A DNA stretch of 64,000 nucleotides from Butyricimonas synergistica DSM 23225 (GTDB taxonomy: Bacteria; Bacteroidota; Bacteroidia; Bacteroidales; Marinifilaceae), in contig NZ_KB903359.1 in assembly GCF_000379665.1 (NCBI RefSeq), forward strand, positions 595,413 to 659,412. Reading direction: 5' to 3'. A program made the position numbers and the translations under genes. Each line of letters begins with the position of its first letter. Positions within the stretch are counted from its first letter, which is position 1. Below are positions 9,465 through 17,569 of the stretch, in pieces. The notes beneath the pieces are model-generated. The model was not told where the DNA came from. It ran no database searches and was given only the letters and a program-made list of their open reading frames with translations.

Positions 9465-11003
9465 TTAATGTTTGAAGTGTCTCATTCCTGTGAAAATCAT
9501 CGCAATATTATATTTGTTCGCCGCATCGATCGAATCCTGGTCGTGGATAGACCCGCCGGGTTGAATGATCGCCGTGATACCTGCCTTGTGAGCGGCTTCC
9601 ACGCAATCAGCGAACGGGAAGAAGGCATCTGATGCCATCACGCTGCCCGGGATGCGTTCACCTCCCTGACGGATAGCATTCTCTAAAGCCCATATCCGGC
9701 TGACTTGTCCGGGACCAACTCCTGTCGAGCATTTGTCTTTCGCTATCGCGATAGCGTTTGATTTCGTGTGTTTCACGATTTTCCACGCGAACAACATGTC
9801 TTCTAACTCTTTCTCTGTCGGGCGACGGTTCGTCACGTACTGCAATTCTCCGCCCAGAAGCTGTAAATCCATATCTTGGATTAACAGTCCGCCCAGAACG
9901 GTCTTCGCTTTCGGATACGTGTAATCCCTCTTGGTAATATCGGATAATTGCAATAATCTCAAATTCTTTTTCTTCGCGAATATAGCCCGTGCTTCTTCAG
10001 AGAAGGAGGGTGCTACAATCACTTCCAGGAAGACGGGAGCCATCGCCTCCGCTGTAGCCTTGTCTATTTCCCGGTTCGCGGCAACAATACCGCCATAAAT
10101 AGATACCGGATCAGCCTCGTACGCTTTTTTGAAAGCCTCCACCAGCGTGTCGGCACTCCCGACCCCGCAAGGATTGGCGTGTTTGGCTGCCACGATAGTC
10201 GGTTCGTCAAATTCCTTCAACGTTTCCAACGCCCCGTCGGTATCACCTATATTATTATAAGATAATTCTTTTCCCTGCAATTGGATGGCTCCCGGCAAGG
10301 TGCCTTCCGTTTCCTGCACTTGCGTGTAGAACGTGGCAGATTGATGGGGATTCTCCCCGTAACGAAGATCCTGCTTTTTCTCGTAAGTCAGCGTCAGCGT
10401 CTTCGGAGATTGGATATTCAATCTCTTTGAAAAATAGTTGGCAATTAGAGCATCATAGTGTGAAGTATGAATAAACACTTTTGCTGCTAATAATTCTTTC
10501 ATCTCGAGAGAAGTATCTCCATGTGCTTGAAGTTCTTCTATCACCTTGCCATAGTCCTCCGGATCGGTAATTACCGTCACGAAAGGATAGTTCTTAGCGG
10601 CAGCCCGAATCATGGTAGGACCACCGATGTCAATATTTTCAATGATTTCCTCGTGGGAAACCCCTGCTTTTAAAATAGTTTCCTTGAACGGATATAGATT
10701 ACAAACGACCATATCGATAGGTTCAATTCCTAACTCGGTCATTTGCTGCTGATGCTTTTCGTTGTCCCTGATGGCTAAAATACCTCCTTCAACATTCGGG
10801 TGGAGAGTTTTTACTCTACCGTCAAAACACTCTGGAAATCGGGTAATATCTGAAATATCTTTCACGTCTATTCCTTCTTCCTTTAGCTTCTTGGATGTGC
10901 CTCCGGTAGAAATAATTTCCCAACCCATAGAATTTAGCGATTTAGCAAAATCAACAATCCCACTTTTGTCAAATACACTGATTAATGCTCTTTTCGTTCT
11001 CAT
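9465..11003 (-). CDS. purH: Bifunctional AICAR formyltransferase / IMP cyclohydrolase
   Basis: This 512-residue enzyme catalyses the last two steps of IMP synthesis. The IMP cyclohydrolase domain is at the N-terminus (about 1-190: [41 protein letters not shown]). The AICAR transformylase domain follows, with the K-H motif in [17 protein letters not shown] and a C-terminal [17 protein letters not shown]. It heads the mre operon, so a purine gene and the elongation genes share a transcript; this order is familiar in Bacteroidales. A -7 box lies at 11049-11056. Confidence 0.96.
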   Translation of the reverse strand: MRTKRALISVFDKSGIVDFAKSLNSMGWEIISTGGTSKKLKEEGIDVKDISDITRFPECFDGRVKTLHPNVEGGILAIRDNEKHQQQMTELGIEPIDMVVCNLYPFKETILKAGVSHEEIIENIDIGGPTMIRAAAKNYPFVTVITDPEDYGKVIEELQAHGDTSLEMKELLAAKVFIHTSHYDALIANYFSKRLNIQSPKTLTLTYEKKQDLRYGENPHQSATFYTQVQETEGTLPGAIQLQGKELSYNNIGDTDGALETLKEFDEPTIVAAKHANPCGVGSADTLVEAFKKAYEADPVSIYGGIVAANREIDKATAEAMAPVFLEVIVAPSFSEEARAIFAKKKNLRLLQLSDITKRDYTYPKAKTVLGGLLIQDMDLQLLGGELQYVTNRRPTEKELEDMLFAWKIVKHTKSNAIAIAKDKCSTGVGPGQVSRIWALENAIRQGGERIPGSVMASDAFFPFADCVEAAHKAGITAIIQPGGSIHDQDSIDAANKYNIAMIFTGMRHFKH

Positions 11004-11048
11004 CCGGATATTCTGTTTTTAAGTATGAACGTAATATTACTTTGCTGA

Positions 11049-11056
11049 CAAAGGTA
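11049..11056 (-). promoter_or_regulatory. Probable -7 box for the purH-mre operon
   Basis: The minus strand reads TACCTTTG, matching TAnnTTTG, 46 bases upstream of the purH start. No clear TTTG was found 19-21 bases further upstream. Confidence 0.5.
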
Positions 11057-11118
11057 AAAAAAAGAATAGTATTTTATTAAATAAAAAATGGTTTCGTGCA
11101 ATATTTTTCTGTCGATCG

Positions 11119-11149
11119 TTTCCGGGTGTTCAAAAAATACGTATATTTG
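11119..11149 (+). promoter_or_regulatory. Probable Bacteroidetes promoter for the 161-residue membrane protein
   Basis: TTTC (11119-11122), 19 bases, then TATATTTG (11142-11149). The -7 box is a full match and the -33 box is off by one base. The predicted leader is about 50 bases. Confidence 0.6.
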
Positions 11150-11202
11150 ATAAAATTTTAGGTTCCACGAGAGGCTTAAAAAGCCAATTATATACTGATA
11201 TT

Positions 11203-11688
11203 ATGAGTGATAACGGTCTTGACTTAATTATTTACATAGCACTGACTCTGGGTGCCAGTGCACTGGGGTTAATTAAATCCGCCAAGGAAAAAAAGGCAAA
11301 AGGCACACACCCAGAAGTACATCAACCGGAAGAGTTCTTCGATGAATCGGAAGACGATACGGTTATTATCACCCAACAACCTGAAATCTTCAAGCCGGAA
11401 GAGATTTTTCAACCCGTGTGGCATAACGAAGAGCTTTCCGAAAAAATGGAAAAAGAAAAGGAGGAAAGCATCACCGGTTTCGGACGTACTGACGAAGAAC
11501 GTTACGCCATGCTGGAAAAGATGCAACAGGAAAGCCGGAAATCCCGCGTAAAAAGAGCTTCAATTTTACTTGAAGAGGCAGAACAAGAATTGTCTAACAA
11601 GCAACAAAACAACACAGCCGATAATCATTTTGAATTCGATATTCGCCAGGCGATTATAGCCAGTGAAATTTTAAATCGGAAATATTAA
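11203..11688 (+). CDS. Small conserved membrane-anchored protein of unknown function
   Basis: 161 residues. A hydrophobic segment at about residues 7-25 (LDLIIYIALTLGASALGLI) is followed by a basic stretch (KSAKEKKAKG), so the charged, acid-rich remainder is probably cytoplasmic. The middle is low-complexity and glutamate-rich with a predicted coiled coil at 85-135. The end, FDIRQAIIASEILNRKY, is a short tail I remember from other Bacteroidales proteins of unknown function; it may be the functional part. It has its own promoter, diverges from purH and converges on the anti-sigma gene. I do not know its role. Confidence 0.8.
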   Translation: MSDNGLDLIIYIALTLGASALGLIKSAKEKKAKGTHPEVHQPEEFFDESEDDTVIITQQPEIFKPEEIFQPVWHNEELSEKMEKEKEESITGFGRTDEERYAMLEKMQQESRKSRVKRASILLEEAEQELSNKQQNNTADNHFEFDIRQAIIASEILNRKY

Positions 11689-11710
11689 CCTGCAACGGCA
11701 AAGACGAACT

Positions 11711-12997
11711 TTAGAAATTTATCCCGATACCTGTTGAGAACGTGAAGGAGTATGGCTTGAAATCAATATTGCTATTTTTGCTAAGAGATTGTAGATAATA
11801 CTTGAATCCCGGCTCTAGTTTCAGACGGATTGATTTGGATAATGGATACTCGATCCCCAAGCCTACGTTTGTGCTTATATTGAATGTTCGAATATCTTCG
11901 GCTTCTCCCATTAATTCTTTCTTACCGCTGTAATTCACGTAAGTATGATTGCGTACGAGAAAGCTTGCCCCTAAACCACCTAGAATACTAAATCGGATTT
12001 TATTGTCGTTCAGGTGGAAGCGGAAAGCCAAGGGGATCTCGATTGCATCGAATTGCTGCTCAATACTTCCTTCTTCATCCTGATCACCCTTTAAAGACAA
12101 ATAATTCTCGGAAGTCGAAACGGTTGCTTTTGCTTGATTTTTCACGTTACCAAGTGGGGTATAAGCGTGTGTATTAGTCGTGTAACTGACCATATCTCCA
12201 CGAGGCACGAACACTTGTGCATCCGATGTCTTTTGTCCCATTCTAGAATATCCCAACCCGGTTTCAATGGATATACGTTTTGAAGGTTTCACGGCGAAAG
12301 TCAACCCTCCACCTAAATTGAAGATACCCGTCATCTGGCTGTTATCATATTGGGCGGAACGAGCATTCTCGTTATTAACGTGATAACTTCCCGAAGAATA
12401 TCCGGGAGAGATATAACCTCCAACCATAAATATTCTCTCTTCTTTCGTGGGTTTTACTTTAGGCGCATTCTCAACAATTTCATGCCCTCCCAATAAAGCT
12501 AAATATTTCTTTTGGTTTTCCAACGCATTTCCATTCACGAGCGGGATAAAATCACCGCGAACAGCCGGCATTTTCAATTCTTTCTCGGGCTGCTCTACCC
12601 TCAAGTCATCTAAAGACGACATATTAAGTTGCACGGGAACGAGCATCCTGGTATCCGTTTCGGTGAAGCGAATTTCCCGTTTCCGAGTGATAGCCGGGAT
12701 TGAACGGGGAGTAGAAGTAAATGCTAATATTTGATTTTCATTCTGAGAGTTATCAATTGGATTGAGAGTTGCAACAGGAGCGAGAGGATATATGCCTGTT
12801 TGTTTGTCAGGAATTAAAAAAGTAATACATAATAGTAAAATGATTGCGGCAGCAACCCCACTATATGTATAAATACGCCTCAGGCGTCGTTGCTTCATCA
12901 CGAAATGGGAATCAATCCTTTCCCATACCCGTGCCGAAGGCTCGACGGAGACTTGCTCCAAGGCATTCTTAAATAATTTCTCTAAATTCTCACTCAT
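11711..12997 (-). CDS. Anti-sigma-like / outer-membrane beta-barrel fusion protein
   Basis: 428 residues in three parts. Residues 1-40 are charged, like the cytoplasmic end of an anti-sigma factor (LEQVSVEPSARVWERID). Residues 44-63 form one membrane helix (YTYSGVAAAIILLLCITFL). After a flexible linker of about 130 residues, 195-428 look like an 8-strand outer-membrane barrel: repeated amphipathic strands with glycine-aromatic patterns, ending in FSTGIGINF with a C-terminal phenylalanine. The gene overlaps the stop of the ECF sigma gene by 8 bases, which supports an anti-sigma role. Having both an inner-membrane helix and a barrel in one chain is odd: the protein would have to span the envelope, or the barrel-like part would have to fold in the periplasm. 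Function is inferred, not certain. Confidence 0.75.
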   Translation of the reverse strand: MSENLEKLFKNALEQVSVEPSARVWERIDSHFVMKQRRLRRIYTYSGVAAAIILLLCITFLIPDKQTGIYPLAPVATLNPIDNSQNENQILAFTSTPRSIPAITRKREIRFTETDTRMLVPVQLNMSSLDDLRVEQPEKELKMPAVRGDFIPLVNGNALENQKKYLALLGGHEIVENAPKVKPTKEERIFMVGGYISPGYSSGSYHVNNENARSAQYDNSQMTGIFNLGGGLTFAVKPSKRISIETGLGYSRMGQKTSDAQVFVPRGDMVSYTTNTHAYTPLGNVKNQAKATVSTSENYLSLKGDQDEEGSIEQQFDAIEIPLAFRFHLNDNKIRFSILGGLGASFLVRNHTYVNYSGKKELMGEAEDIRTFNISTNVGLGIEYPLSKSIRLKLEPGFKYYLQSLSKNSNIDFKPYSFTFSTGIGINF

Positions 12998-13523
12998 CTC
13001 TCAAGTATGCATTTATCTTCTTCTTCAAAATATCTTTTGCCCGTGCCAGATTGGATTTTGACGTACCGTCGGAAATACCCAGCATCGCGGCGATTTCTTT
13101 GTGCTGCATGTTCTCCATGACATACAAGTTAAAAACCAACCGATACTTTTCCGGTAATTGATTGACAAACTCAAACAACACGTTTGGCGGAATGCTCAAA
13201 TCGTCACCAACATCGTCTTCGTCCACTACATCAGGAACTTCTTCGACAACCTGCAACGAACGGTTTTTCCGGTATTTCTCCAGTGCGGTATTAATGAATA
13301 TACGTTTCATCCATCCCTCGAAAGATCCTTTCCCCGTGTACTGTCCAATAGACTCCAGAATCTTTATAAAACCATCCTGTAAGTTATCTTCAGCCTCTTC
13401 GCGTGATTTGGAATATTGGATGCATATAGCAAACATTTTAGCAGAGAACATATGATAAAGTTGTTCTCCCGCTTTTCTGTCTCCTTTTTTACATCGTTCG
13501 ACTATTTTGTCCAAATTACACAT
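12990..13523 (-). CDS. ECF-type RNA polymerase sigma factor
   Basis: 177 residues with the two sigma-70 ECF domains. Region 2 covers about residues 20-90 (MFAICIQYSKSREEAEDNLQDGFIKILESIGQY, GSFEGWMKRIFINTALEKYRK). Region 4 covers about 115-170 (NQLPEKYRLVFNLYVMENMQHKEIAAMLGISDGTSKSNLARAKDIL). It directs RNA polymerase to a small regulon. It is translationally coupled to the anti-sigma-like gene downstream. The divergent lipoprotein gene at 13716 is a candidate target; the shared 192-bp gap carries repeats at 13550-13579 and 13643-13656. Confidence 0.93.
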   Translation of the reverse strand: MCNLDKIVERCKKGDRKAGEQLYHMFSAKMFAICIQYSKSREEAEDNLQDGFIKILESIGQYTGKGSFEGWMKRIFINTALEKYRKNRSLQVVEEVPDVVDEDDVGDDLSIPPNVLFEFVNQLPEKYRLVFNLYVMENMQHKEIAAMLGISDGTSKSNLARAKDILKKKINAYLRDE

Positions 13524-13549
13524 TGATAACTTATTTCTTAGATGCAGTA

Positions 13550-13579
13550 TTACGCGAATGGTTGCGTTCGTTACGCGAA
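13550..13579. repeat. TTACGCGAA direct repeats, 21-bp period
   Basis: TTACGCGAA at 13550-13558 and at 13571-13579, two helical turns apart, 27 bases upstream of the sigma-factor start. The spacing suggests a protein bound to one face of the DNA or a duplicated promoter element. This is unproven. Confidence 0.55.
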
Positions 13580-13642
13580 AAAATAAAAAAAAATCATTAC
13601 TAGCTAAAAAGCCGTCGTTTTTTTTGCATCCTATTGTTTTTT

Positions 13643-13656
13643 TGCGAATATTCGCA
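13643..13656. promoter_or_regulatory. Perfect 14-bp palindrome TGCGAATATTCGCA
   Basis: Lies between the sigma gene and the divergent lipoprotein gene, 60 bp upstream of the latter. It shares the core GCGAA with the nearby TTACGCGAA repeats, so both may bind the same regulator. Confidence 0.5.
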
Positions 13657-13715
13657 GTGTGATTTCAAAAACCAAATGTGATTACGAATATTTTAAACTA
13701 TAAAAAACGGCTAAA

Positions 13716-14447
13716 ATGAAAACATTTCTAAATTTAAAACAGTATTTAATTTTATTTGCAGCAATATTCTCTTTGACGTCTTGCCTGAAGAGTGATGATC
13801 CTGATTTTCAGATTTATGGTGGGGCGTGTGTTAAACAGGAGGTAACTAAGATTCCTGGAGTTGATGGAGAAGAAGCAACATACAGTAGTAAATTTACACC
13901 ATTAATTTTTGTTCGAGGATATAATTACGAGCAAATAACCAATTGCACCGTTTCCGGAGGAACAACTATGATAATGGGGAAAGTTGACGATTATGGTTAT
14001 ATTTGGCAAACTTCTATTATTTCATCTTCTACAGATTTTCCGACTGGAACATACGTGGTGACTGCTACAAGTGTTGAAGGTGAGCAAGCTCAAACTTCTG
14101 CATCTTTTAGTTCAAGTTCTCAAACTATGAAGAATAAATTGGAAGGAAGTATTAATTACAGCAATAATAAACTTACTTTTGAATTCAATAAGGTGGAAAA
14201 TGCTACAGCATATTTAGTCGTTGCTAAAAGTTCTTTAGATGCCACTTTTTTTGAGTTTGCGACTATCCAGGAGTATACAGAAGCTCAGATTTCTACGGGA
14301 GCACTCACTTTAGAAAAGTCAAGTATTGATAGTAAAATAGCACAAGCCGGGAATTATTATTTGATAACTGTTGCCATTATTTCATCAAATAGTGGCAATC
14401 TAGTCTATCAAGAAGGCGATCAATTTGCATCTTATACAAGAGAATGA
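13716..14447 (+). CDS. Lipoprotein of unknown function, probably surface-exposed
   Basis: 243 residues. A signal peptide ends in a lipobox (IFSLTSC, cysteine at residue 23). The next residues, LKSDDPD, are acidic and resemble the Bacteroidetes lipoprotein export signal that sends lipoproteins to the cell surface. The mature part is rich in beta strands and in serine and threonine, and looks like two small immunoglobulin-like or beta-sandwich domains. I recognise no family. It is transcribed away from the ECF sigma gene and may belong to that regulon. Base composition is AT-richer than the neighbours. It ends at the terminator 14461-14490, shared with the converging aminopeptidase gene. Confidence 0.8.
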   Translation: MKTFLNLKQYLILFAAIFSLTSCLKSDDPDFQIYGGACVKQEVTKIPGVDGEEATYSSKFTPLIFVRGYNYEQITNCTVSGGTTMIMGKVDDYGYIWQTSIISSSTDFPTGTYVVTATSVEGEQAQTSASFSSSSQTMKNKLEGSINYSNNKLTFEFNKVENATAYLVVAKSSLDATFFEFATIQEYTEAQISTGALTLEKSSIDSKIAQAGNYYLITVAIISSNSGNLVYQEGDQFASYTRE

Positions 14448-14460
14448 TTTGCATTAATGA

Positions 14461-14490
14461 AAAAACGCCTTGCATTCGTAAGGCGTTTTT
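14461..14490. terminator. Bidirectional terminator between lipoprotein and aminopeptidase P genes
   Basis: An 11-bp perfect inverted repeat (14461-14471 and 14480-14490), with an A run on one side and T7 on the other, between converging genes. Confidence 0.9.
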
Positions 14491-14497
14491 TTATGGA

Positions 14498-16276
14498 TTA
14501 TATTTTTGAAGTCTTTCCTTTCAGCCACTTCTTTTCTTTATCCGTCAAATGGGGTGCCACTTCTTGATAAACCCGTTCGTTATAATCATTCAACCATTTG
14601 ATTTCCTCCTTAGTCAACAATTCAACTAAAAGGGCGGAGGTATCAAAATAACAGAGTGTGATCGTTTCAAACTGATAGAATTCTCCAAATTCATTCTCTG
14701 CTTTCAGTTGGCAGACAATCAAATTCTCGTGACGGATACCATGTGATCCTTCCCGGTATAATCCCGGTTCATTGGAAGTGACCATGCCCGGAAGCATCTC
14801 TTGATTTTTCAGATCCGGTCGTATAGATTGCGGTCCCTCGTGCACGTTAAGGAAATAACCAACACCATGCCCGGTTCCGTGCCCGAAATTTCTAAGATTC
14901 ATATATAAAGGCAACCTTGCAACTATGTCAATGTTGCATCCTTTTGAACCTTTAGGAAAATACAGCATACTAAGGTCTATCATTCCTTTTAATACCAGGG
15001 TGTAATCCTCTTTTTCCAAGCGAGTTAAATCACCTAGGGGCATAGTCCTCGTGACGTCCGTGGTACCATGTATATATTGTGCCCCGGAATCCACCAAATA
15101 CAATCCTCTAGGTTGCAATTCCGATTGCCGTTCAGGAGTGGCTGAATAATGAGGAAGGGCTGCATTCTTTCCATAAGCAGAAATCGTGTCAAAGCTATCG
15201 GACATATATCCTTCATTCTCCGCTCTGAATTTCGTGAGTTGCTCTGCGGCTTCAATTTCTGTAATTGTCCTTTCCGCCAGAGTTTTTTCCAGCCAGTAAA
15301 AGAATTTCGTTAACGCCACGCCGTCTTTTTTGCAAGCCAACCGGAATCCTGCCAATTCGGTTTCATTCTTCACCGATTTCATTAGAGGAATAGGCGATTC
15401 CGCTTCTTTCGTGTCAAAACGCTTTACCAATCGATTGTAGGCAGCATAATTACACGTGTTCGTGTCTACCAGGAATTTCTTCTCTTTATCTTGTTCATCC
15501 AAGAATAGAAACAGATGATGATAATCATGCAATTCTATTCCATCGGCTTCCAATTGTTTCTGTACTTCCGGGGTAATCTTGTCTAACTTTATAAACAAAT
15601 GGGATTTCTCCAGCTCGACAATTGCGTAGGCAATCGCCAACGGGTTGTAGGATATATCATTGCAACGAATGTTATACATCCAGGCGATTTCGTCCAGGCA
15701 ACTAAATAACATGGCGCCACCACCTTGAGCGGTAATAAATTGACGAACCCGGGCTATACGTTCACTTGCCGATTCCCCGACATATTTTAAATCCAGCCGC
15801 AATAATTTCCCCACGGGAAGAGCCGGACGATCCAGCCACATTTCCCCGAGTAAATCAATTTGTTCCTGTATCGTGATGTTTTTAGGAGCCAAGGTATTTT
15901 TTAAATTACGGACATCACTCACGGACATACAAAAACCGTCTATACCCACCTTGGAACCCGGTTCCAATACTTCTGCCAACCATTGTGGGTAATCCACTGC
16001 TCCCGGGATACGTAATTTATGCAACGTGATGCCGGAACCTGCCAATTCTTGTTCCGCTTGAATGAAATATCTTGTATCCGTCCATAAGCCAGCGTCATCA
16101 GTTGTTACAACCACGGTTCCGAATGATCCGGTAAAACCGGAAATCCATTTTCTCTGTTGCCAGGGAGCTGGAAGGTATTCACTATTGTGAGGGTCTGTGC
16201 CGGATATGATGTATGCGGTAATATTCTCGCGTCGCATGATCCGCCTTAATTCGGTAATTTTTTCTTGTATAGTCAT
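14498..16276 (-). CDS. Xaa-Pro aminopeptidase (aminopeptidase P, M24B)
   Basis: 592 residues, three-domain architecture of the long (eukaryote-like XPNPEP1) form: two creatinase-like N-terminal domains (about 1-130 and 130-300), then the pita-bread M24 catalytic domain. It removes N-terminal residues that precede proline. Metal ligands are visible: the aspartates in YLVDSGAQYIHGTTDVTRTM, the histidine in NFGHGTGHGVGYFLNVHEG, and the glutamates in SNEPGLY and FYQFETITL. No signal peptide, so cytosolic. I chose the ATG at 16276; the frame stays open 48 codons further but runs through the promoter. The promoter at 16297-16327 and palindromes upstream suggest control by the neighbouring XRE regulator. 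Confidence 0.92.
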   Translation of the reverse strand: MTIQEKITELRRIMRRENITAYIISGTDPHNSEYLPAPWQQRKWISGFTGSFGTVVVTTDDAGLWTDTRYFIQAEQELAGSGITLHKLRIPGAVDYPQWLAEVLEPGSKVGIDGFCMSVSDVRNLKNTLAPKNITIQEQIDLLGEMWLDRPALPVGKLLRLDLKYVGESASERIARVRQFITAQGGGAMLFSCLDEIAWMYNIRCNDISYNPLAIAYAIVELEKSHLFIKLDKITPEVQKQLEADGIELHDYHHLFLFLDEQDKEKKFLVDTNTCNYAAYNRLVKRFDTKEAESPIPLMKSVKNETELAGFRLACKKDGVALTKFFYWLEKTLAERTITEIEAAEQLTKFRAENEGYMSDSFDTISAYGKNAALPHYSATPERQSELQPRGLYLVDSGAQYIHGTTDVTRTMPLGDLTRLEKEDYTLVLKGMIDLSMLYFPKGSKGCNIDIVARLPLYMNLRNFGHGTGHGVGYFLNVHEGPQSIRPDLKNQEMLPGMVTSNEPGLYREGSHGIRHENLIVCQLKAENEFGEFYQFETITLCYFDTSALLVELLTKEEIKWLNDYNERVYQEVAPHLTDKEKKWLKGKTSKI

Positions 16277-16296
16277 GACTAGATTTTTTATTGTTT

Positions 16297-16327
16297 CAAA
16301 TGTAAAGTTTTTAATGCAGATAACAAA
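16297..16327 (-). promoter_or_regulatory. Promoter of the aminopeptidase P gene
   Basis: On the minus strand: TTTG (16324-16327), exactly 19 bases, TACATTTG (16297-16304). This is a full match to the Bacteroidetes consensus TTTG-N19-TAnnTTTG, 21 bases upstream of the start codon. Confidence 0.8.
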
Positions 16328-16338
16328 GCTCTCGTTTG

Positions 16339-16350
16339 TTACATTTGTAA
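16339..16350. promoter_or_regulatory. Operator-like palindrome, TTACA-TT-TGTAA
   Basis: A 5-2-5 palindrome matching the core of the 16-bp sites near the XRE gene. It lies 12 bp upstream of the aminopeptidase -33 box. Confidence 0.6.
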
Positions 16351-16372
16351 AAGACATAACATCGCTCGATAA

Positions 16373-16388
16373 CATTACATTTGTAATG
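16373..16388. promoter_or_regulatory. Operator-like palindrome, CATTACA-TT-TGTAATG
   Basis: A perfect 7-2-7 palindrome, identical base for base to the site over the XRE promoter at 16886-16901. This implies that the same protein binds both. Confidence 0.75.
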
Positions 16389-16850
16389 TATAAATACTTG
16401 ATAAAGTTGAAATCAAGCATTTGTCGAGTAGGAAAATAAAAGTACTTGATGATGGCGGTAATTACGCATTAACTTTTATAAACAATGTAAATCAATATAC
16501 TAAAAACCAATATTTTACACAACATATTCTATTGTAACCATTCAAGTAAATTCGCTTCTTTCGTCTTTATCGATTCCTAAGTACTTGTAAATAAATGTAA
16601 ACTTGAGTGTTTATATTATTATACTCCAGTGCATTACAAGTGTTGAGTAAAGTTTTAGTAAAAGATAGTCACAATGTAGAGATGTTATTTAAAACACTGT
16701 ATATTAATATATTTGTAATCAAATGAAAGATGATTAAAGCTGTAATATTGTAAATACAATAAAAGCGACTGGCTATTAAACAAATAGGAGTGATGCTTGG
16801 ATGTTACATTTCTACATCCAAGTTTTCTGATTACATCTGTAAATACATGT

Positions 16851-16866
16851 CATTACAAATGTAATT
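16851..16866. promoter_or_regulatory. Operator-like palindrome next to the XRE -33 box
   Basis: CATTACA-AA-TGTAATT, one mismatch from a perfect 7-2-7 palindrome. Its last base touches the TTTG -33 box at 16866-16869. Confidence 0.7.
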
Positions 16867-16896
16867 TTGAAATCTCAACAAGAAACATTACATTTG
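16866..16896 (+). promoter_or_regulatory. Promoter of the XRE regulator gene
   Basis: TTTG (16866-16869), exactly 19 bases, TACATTTG (16889-16896). A strong ribosome binding site AAAAGGAG (16913-16920) lies 6 bases before the ATG at 16927. Confidence 0.85.
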
Positions 16897-16901
16897 TAAT
16901 G
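16886..16901. promoter_or_regulatory. Operator-like palindrome over the XRE -7 box
   Basis: CATTACA-TT-TGTAATG, perfect 7-2-7 palindrome. The -7 box TACATTTG is inside it, so a protein bound here would block its own gene. Confidence 0.78.
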
Positions 16902-16926
16902 CAAGATTTTACAAAAGGAGAGAGTT

Positions 16927-17355
16927 ATGCAAGAACGATTGAATCAAATAATAGAGCAAAAAGGATTGACAGCAACTAAATTTGCTGCATTGATCGGCGT
17001 AAATGCATCGACCATATCTCATATCCTAGCCGGAAGAAATAAACCGGGATTCGACATTATCAATAATATCGCAAAAACCTTTCCGGATATAGATTTAGGT
17101 TGGTTAATCACTGGGAACGGATCTATGTATACATCCTCTCTTCCTAAAGAAAAAAATATAATTCCTGAAGAACCAACTTTATTTGATTTTAATGAACCCC
17201 AAGGACACTCCGATTCTCAAAATCGTGAGAAAGAAAAAAAATCAGAAATAGAGGTTATCAGCCGAACTATTGCCAAATCTCCGACAAAGAAAATCAAACG
17301 GATTGTTCTATTTTTTGAAGATGGGAGTTTTGAAGATTACATGAGTGGGCTTTAG
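16927..17355 (+). CDS. XRE-family helix-turn-helix regulator
   Basis: 142 residues. An N-terminal HTH of the Cro/CI type covers about residues 1-60 (IIEQKGLTATKFAALIGVNASTISHILAGRNKPGFDIINNIAKTF), followed by the DLGWLITGNGSMY segment common in Bacteroidales XRE proteins. A charged linker leads to a conserved-looking tail, KKIKRIVLFFEDGSFEDY. No peptidase or ligand-binding domain. Two palindromic operators cover its promoter, so it probably represses itself; the same site occurs upstream of the divergent aminopeptidase P gene. No phage genes lie nearby, so it looks like a resident chromosomal regulator. Confidence 0.9.
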   Translation: MQERLNQIIEQKGLTATKFAALIGVNASTISHILAGRNKPGFDIINNIAKTFPDIDLGWLITGNGSMYTSSLPKEKNIIPEEPTLFDFNEPQGHSDSQNREKEKKSEIEVISRTIAKSPTKKIKRIVLFFEDGSFEDYMSGL

Positions 17356-17423
17356 AACGGGAAGAAAATAGGAAGAGAATAAGGAGAGAACAGGCTACAA
17401 CATCATTATAACTCCAGACCACC

Positions 17424-17461
17424 ACCTGAATAACACCGGAATGGTCAATTGTTATTCAGGT
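17424..17461 (+). terminator. Terminator of the XRE regulator gene
   Basis: An 11-bp perfect inverted repeat (17424-17434 and 17451-17461) followed by TTT, 68 bases after the stop. The rest of the 17356-17569 gap holds nothing I recognise. Confidence 0.7.
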
Positions 17462-17569
17462 TTTCCTGAATCTGAGTTTTACCGGGGAAACCTCATTTCA
17501 TCTCGAACCTACCGTATTCTCTTCTCTATTTTTTCATCATGAAAAAAAATCCAGGCACTAGATTTCAAA

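Larger units (their letters stand above)
16277..16926. other. 650-bp AT-rich gene-free regulatory region with a family of palindromes
   Basis: No convincing gene on either strand. It contains two divergent promoters at its ends, three good palindromes of the CATTACA-WW-TGTAATG type, and weaker relatives at 16747-16760 (ATTGTA-AA-TACAAT) and 16831-16842 (TTACA-TC-TGTAA). TACTTG and related half-sites recur in between. It is clearly more AT-rich than the flanking genes. Confidence 0.75.

Noticed and set aside
16797..16979. 60-codon frame overlapping the XRE start
   Set aside because: It runs through the palindromes and the promoter; a shadow of the operator sequence.
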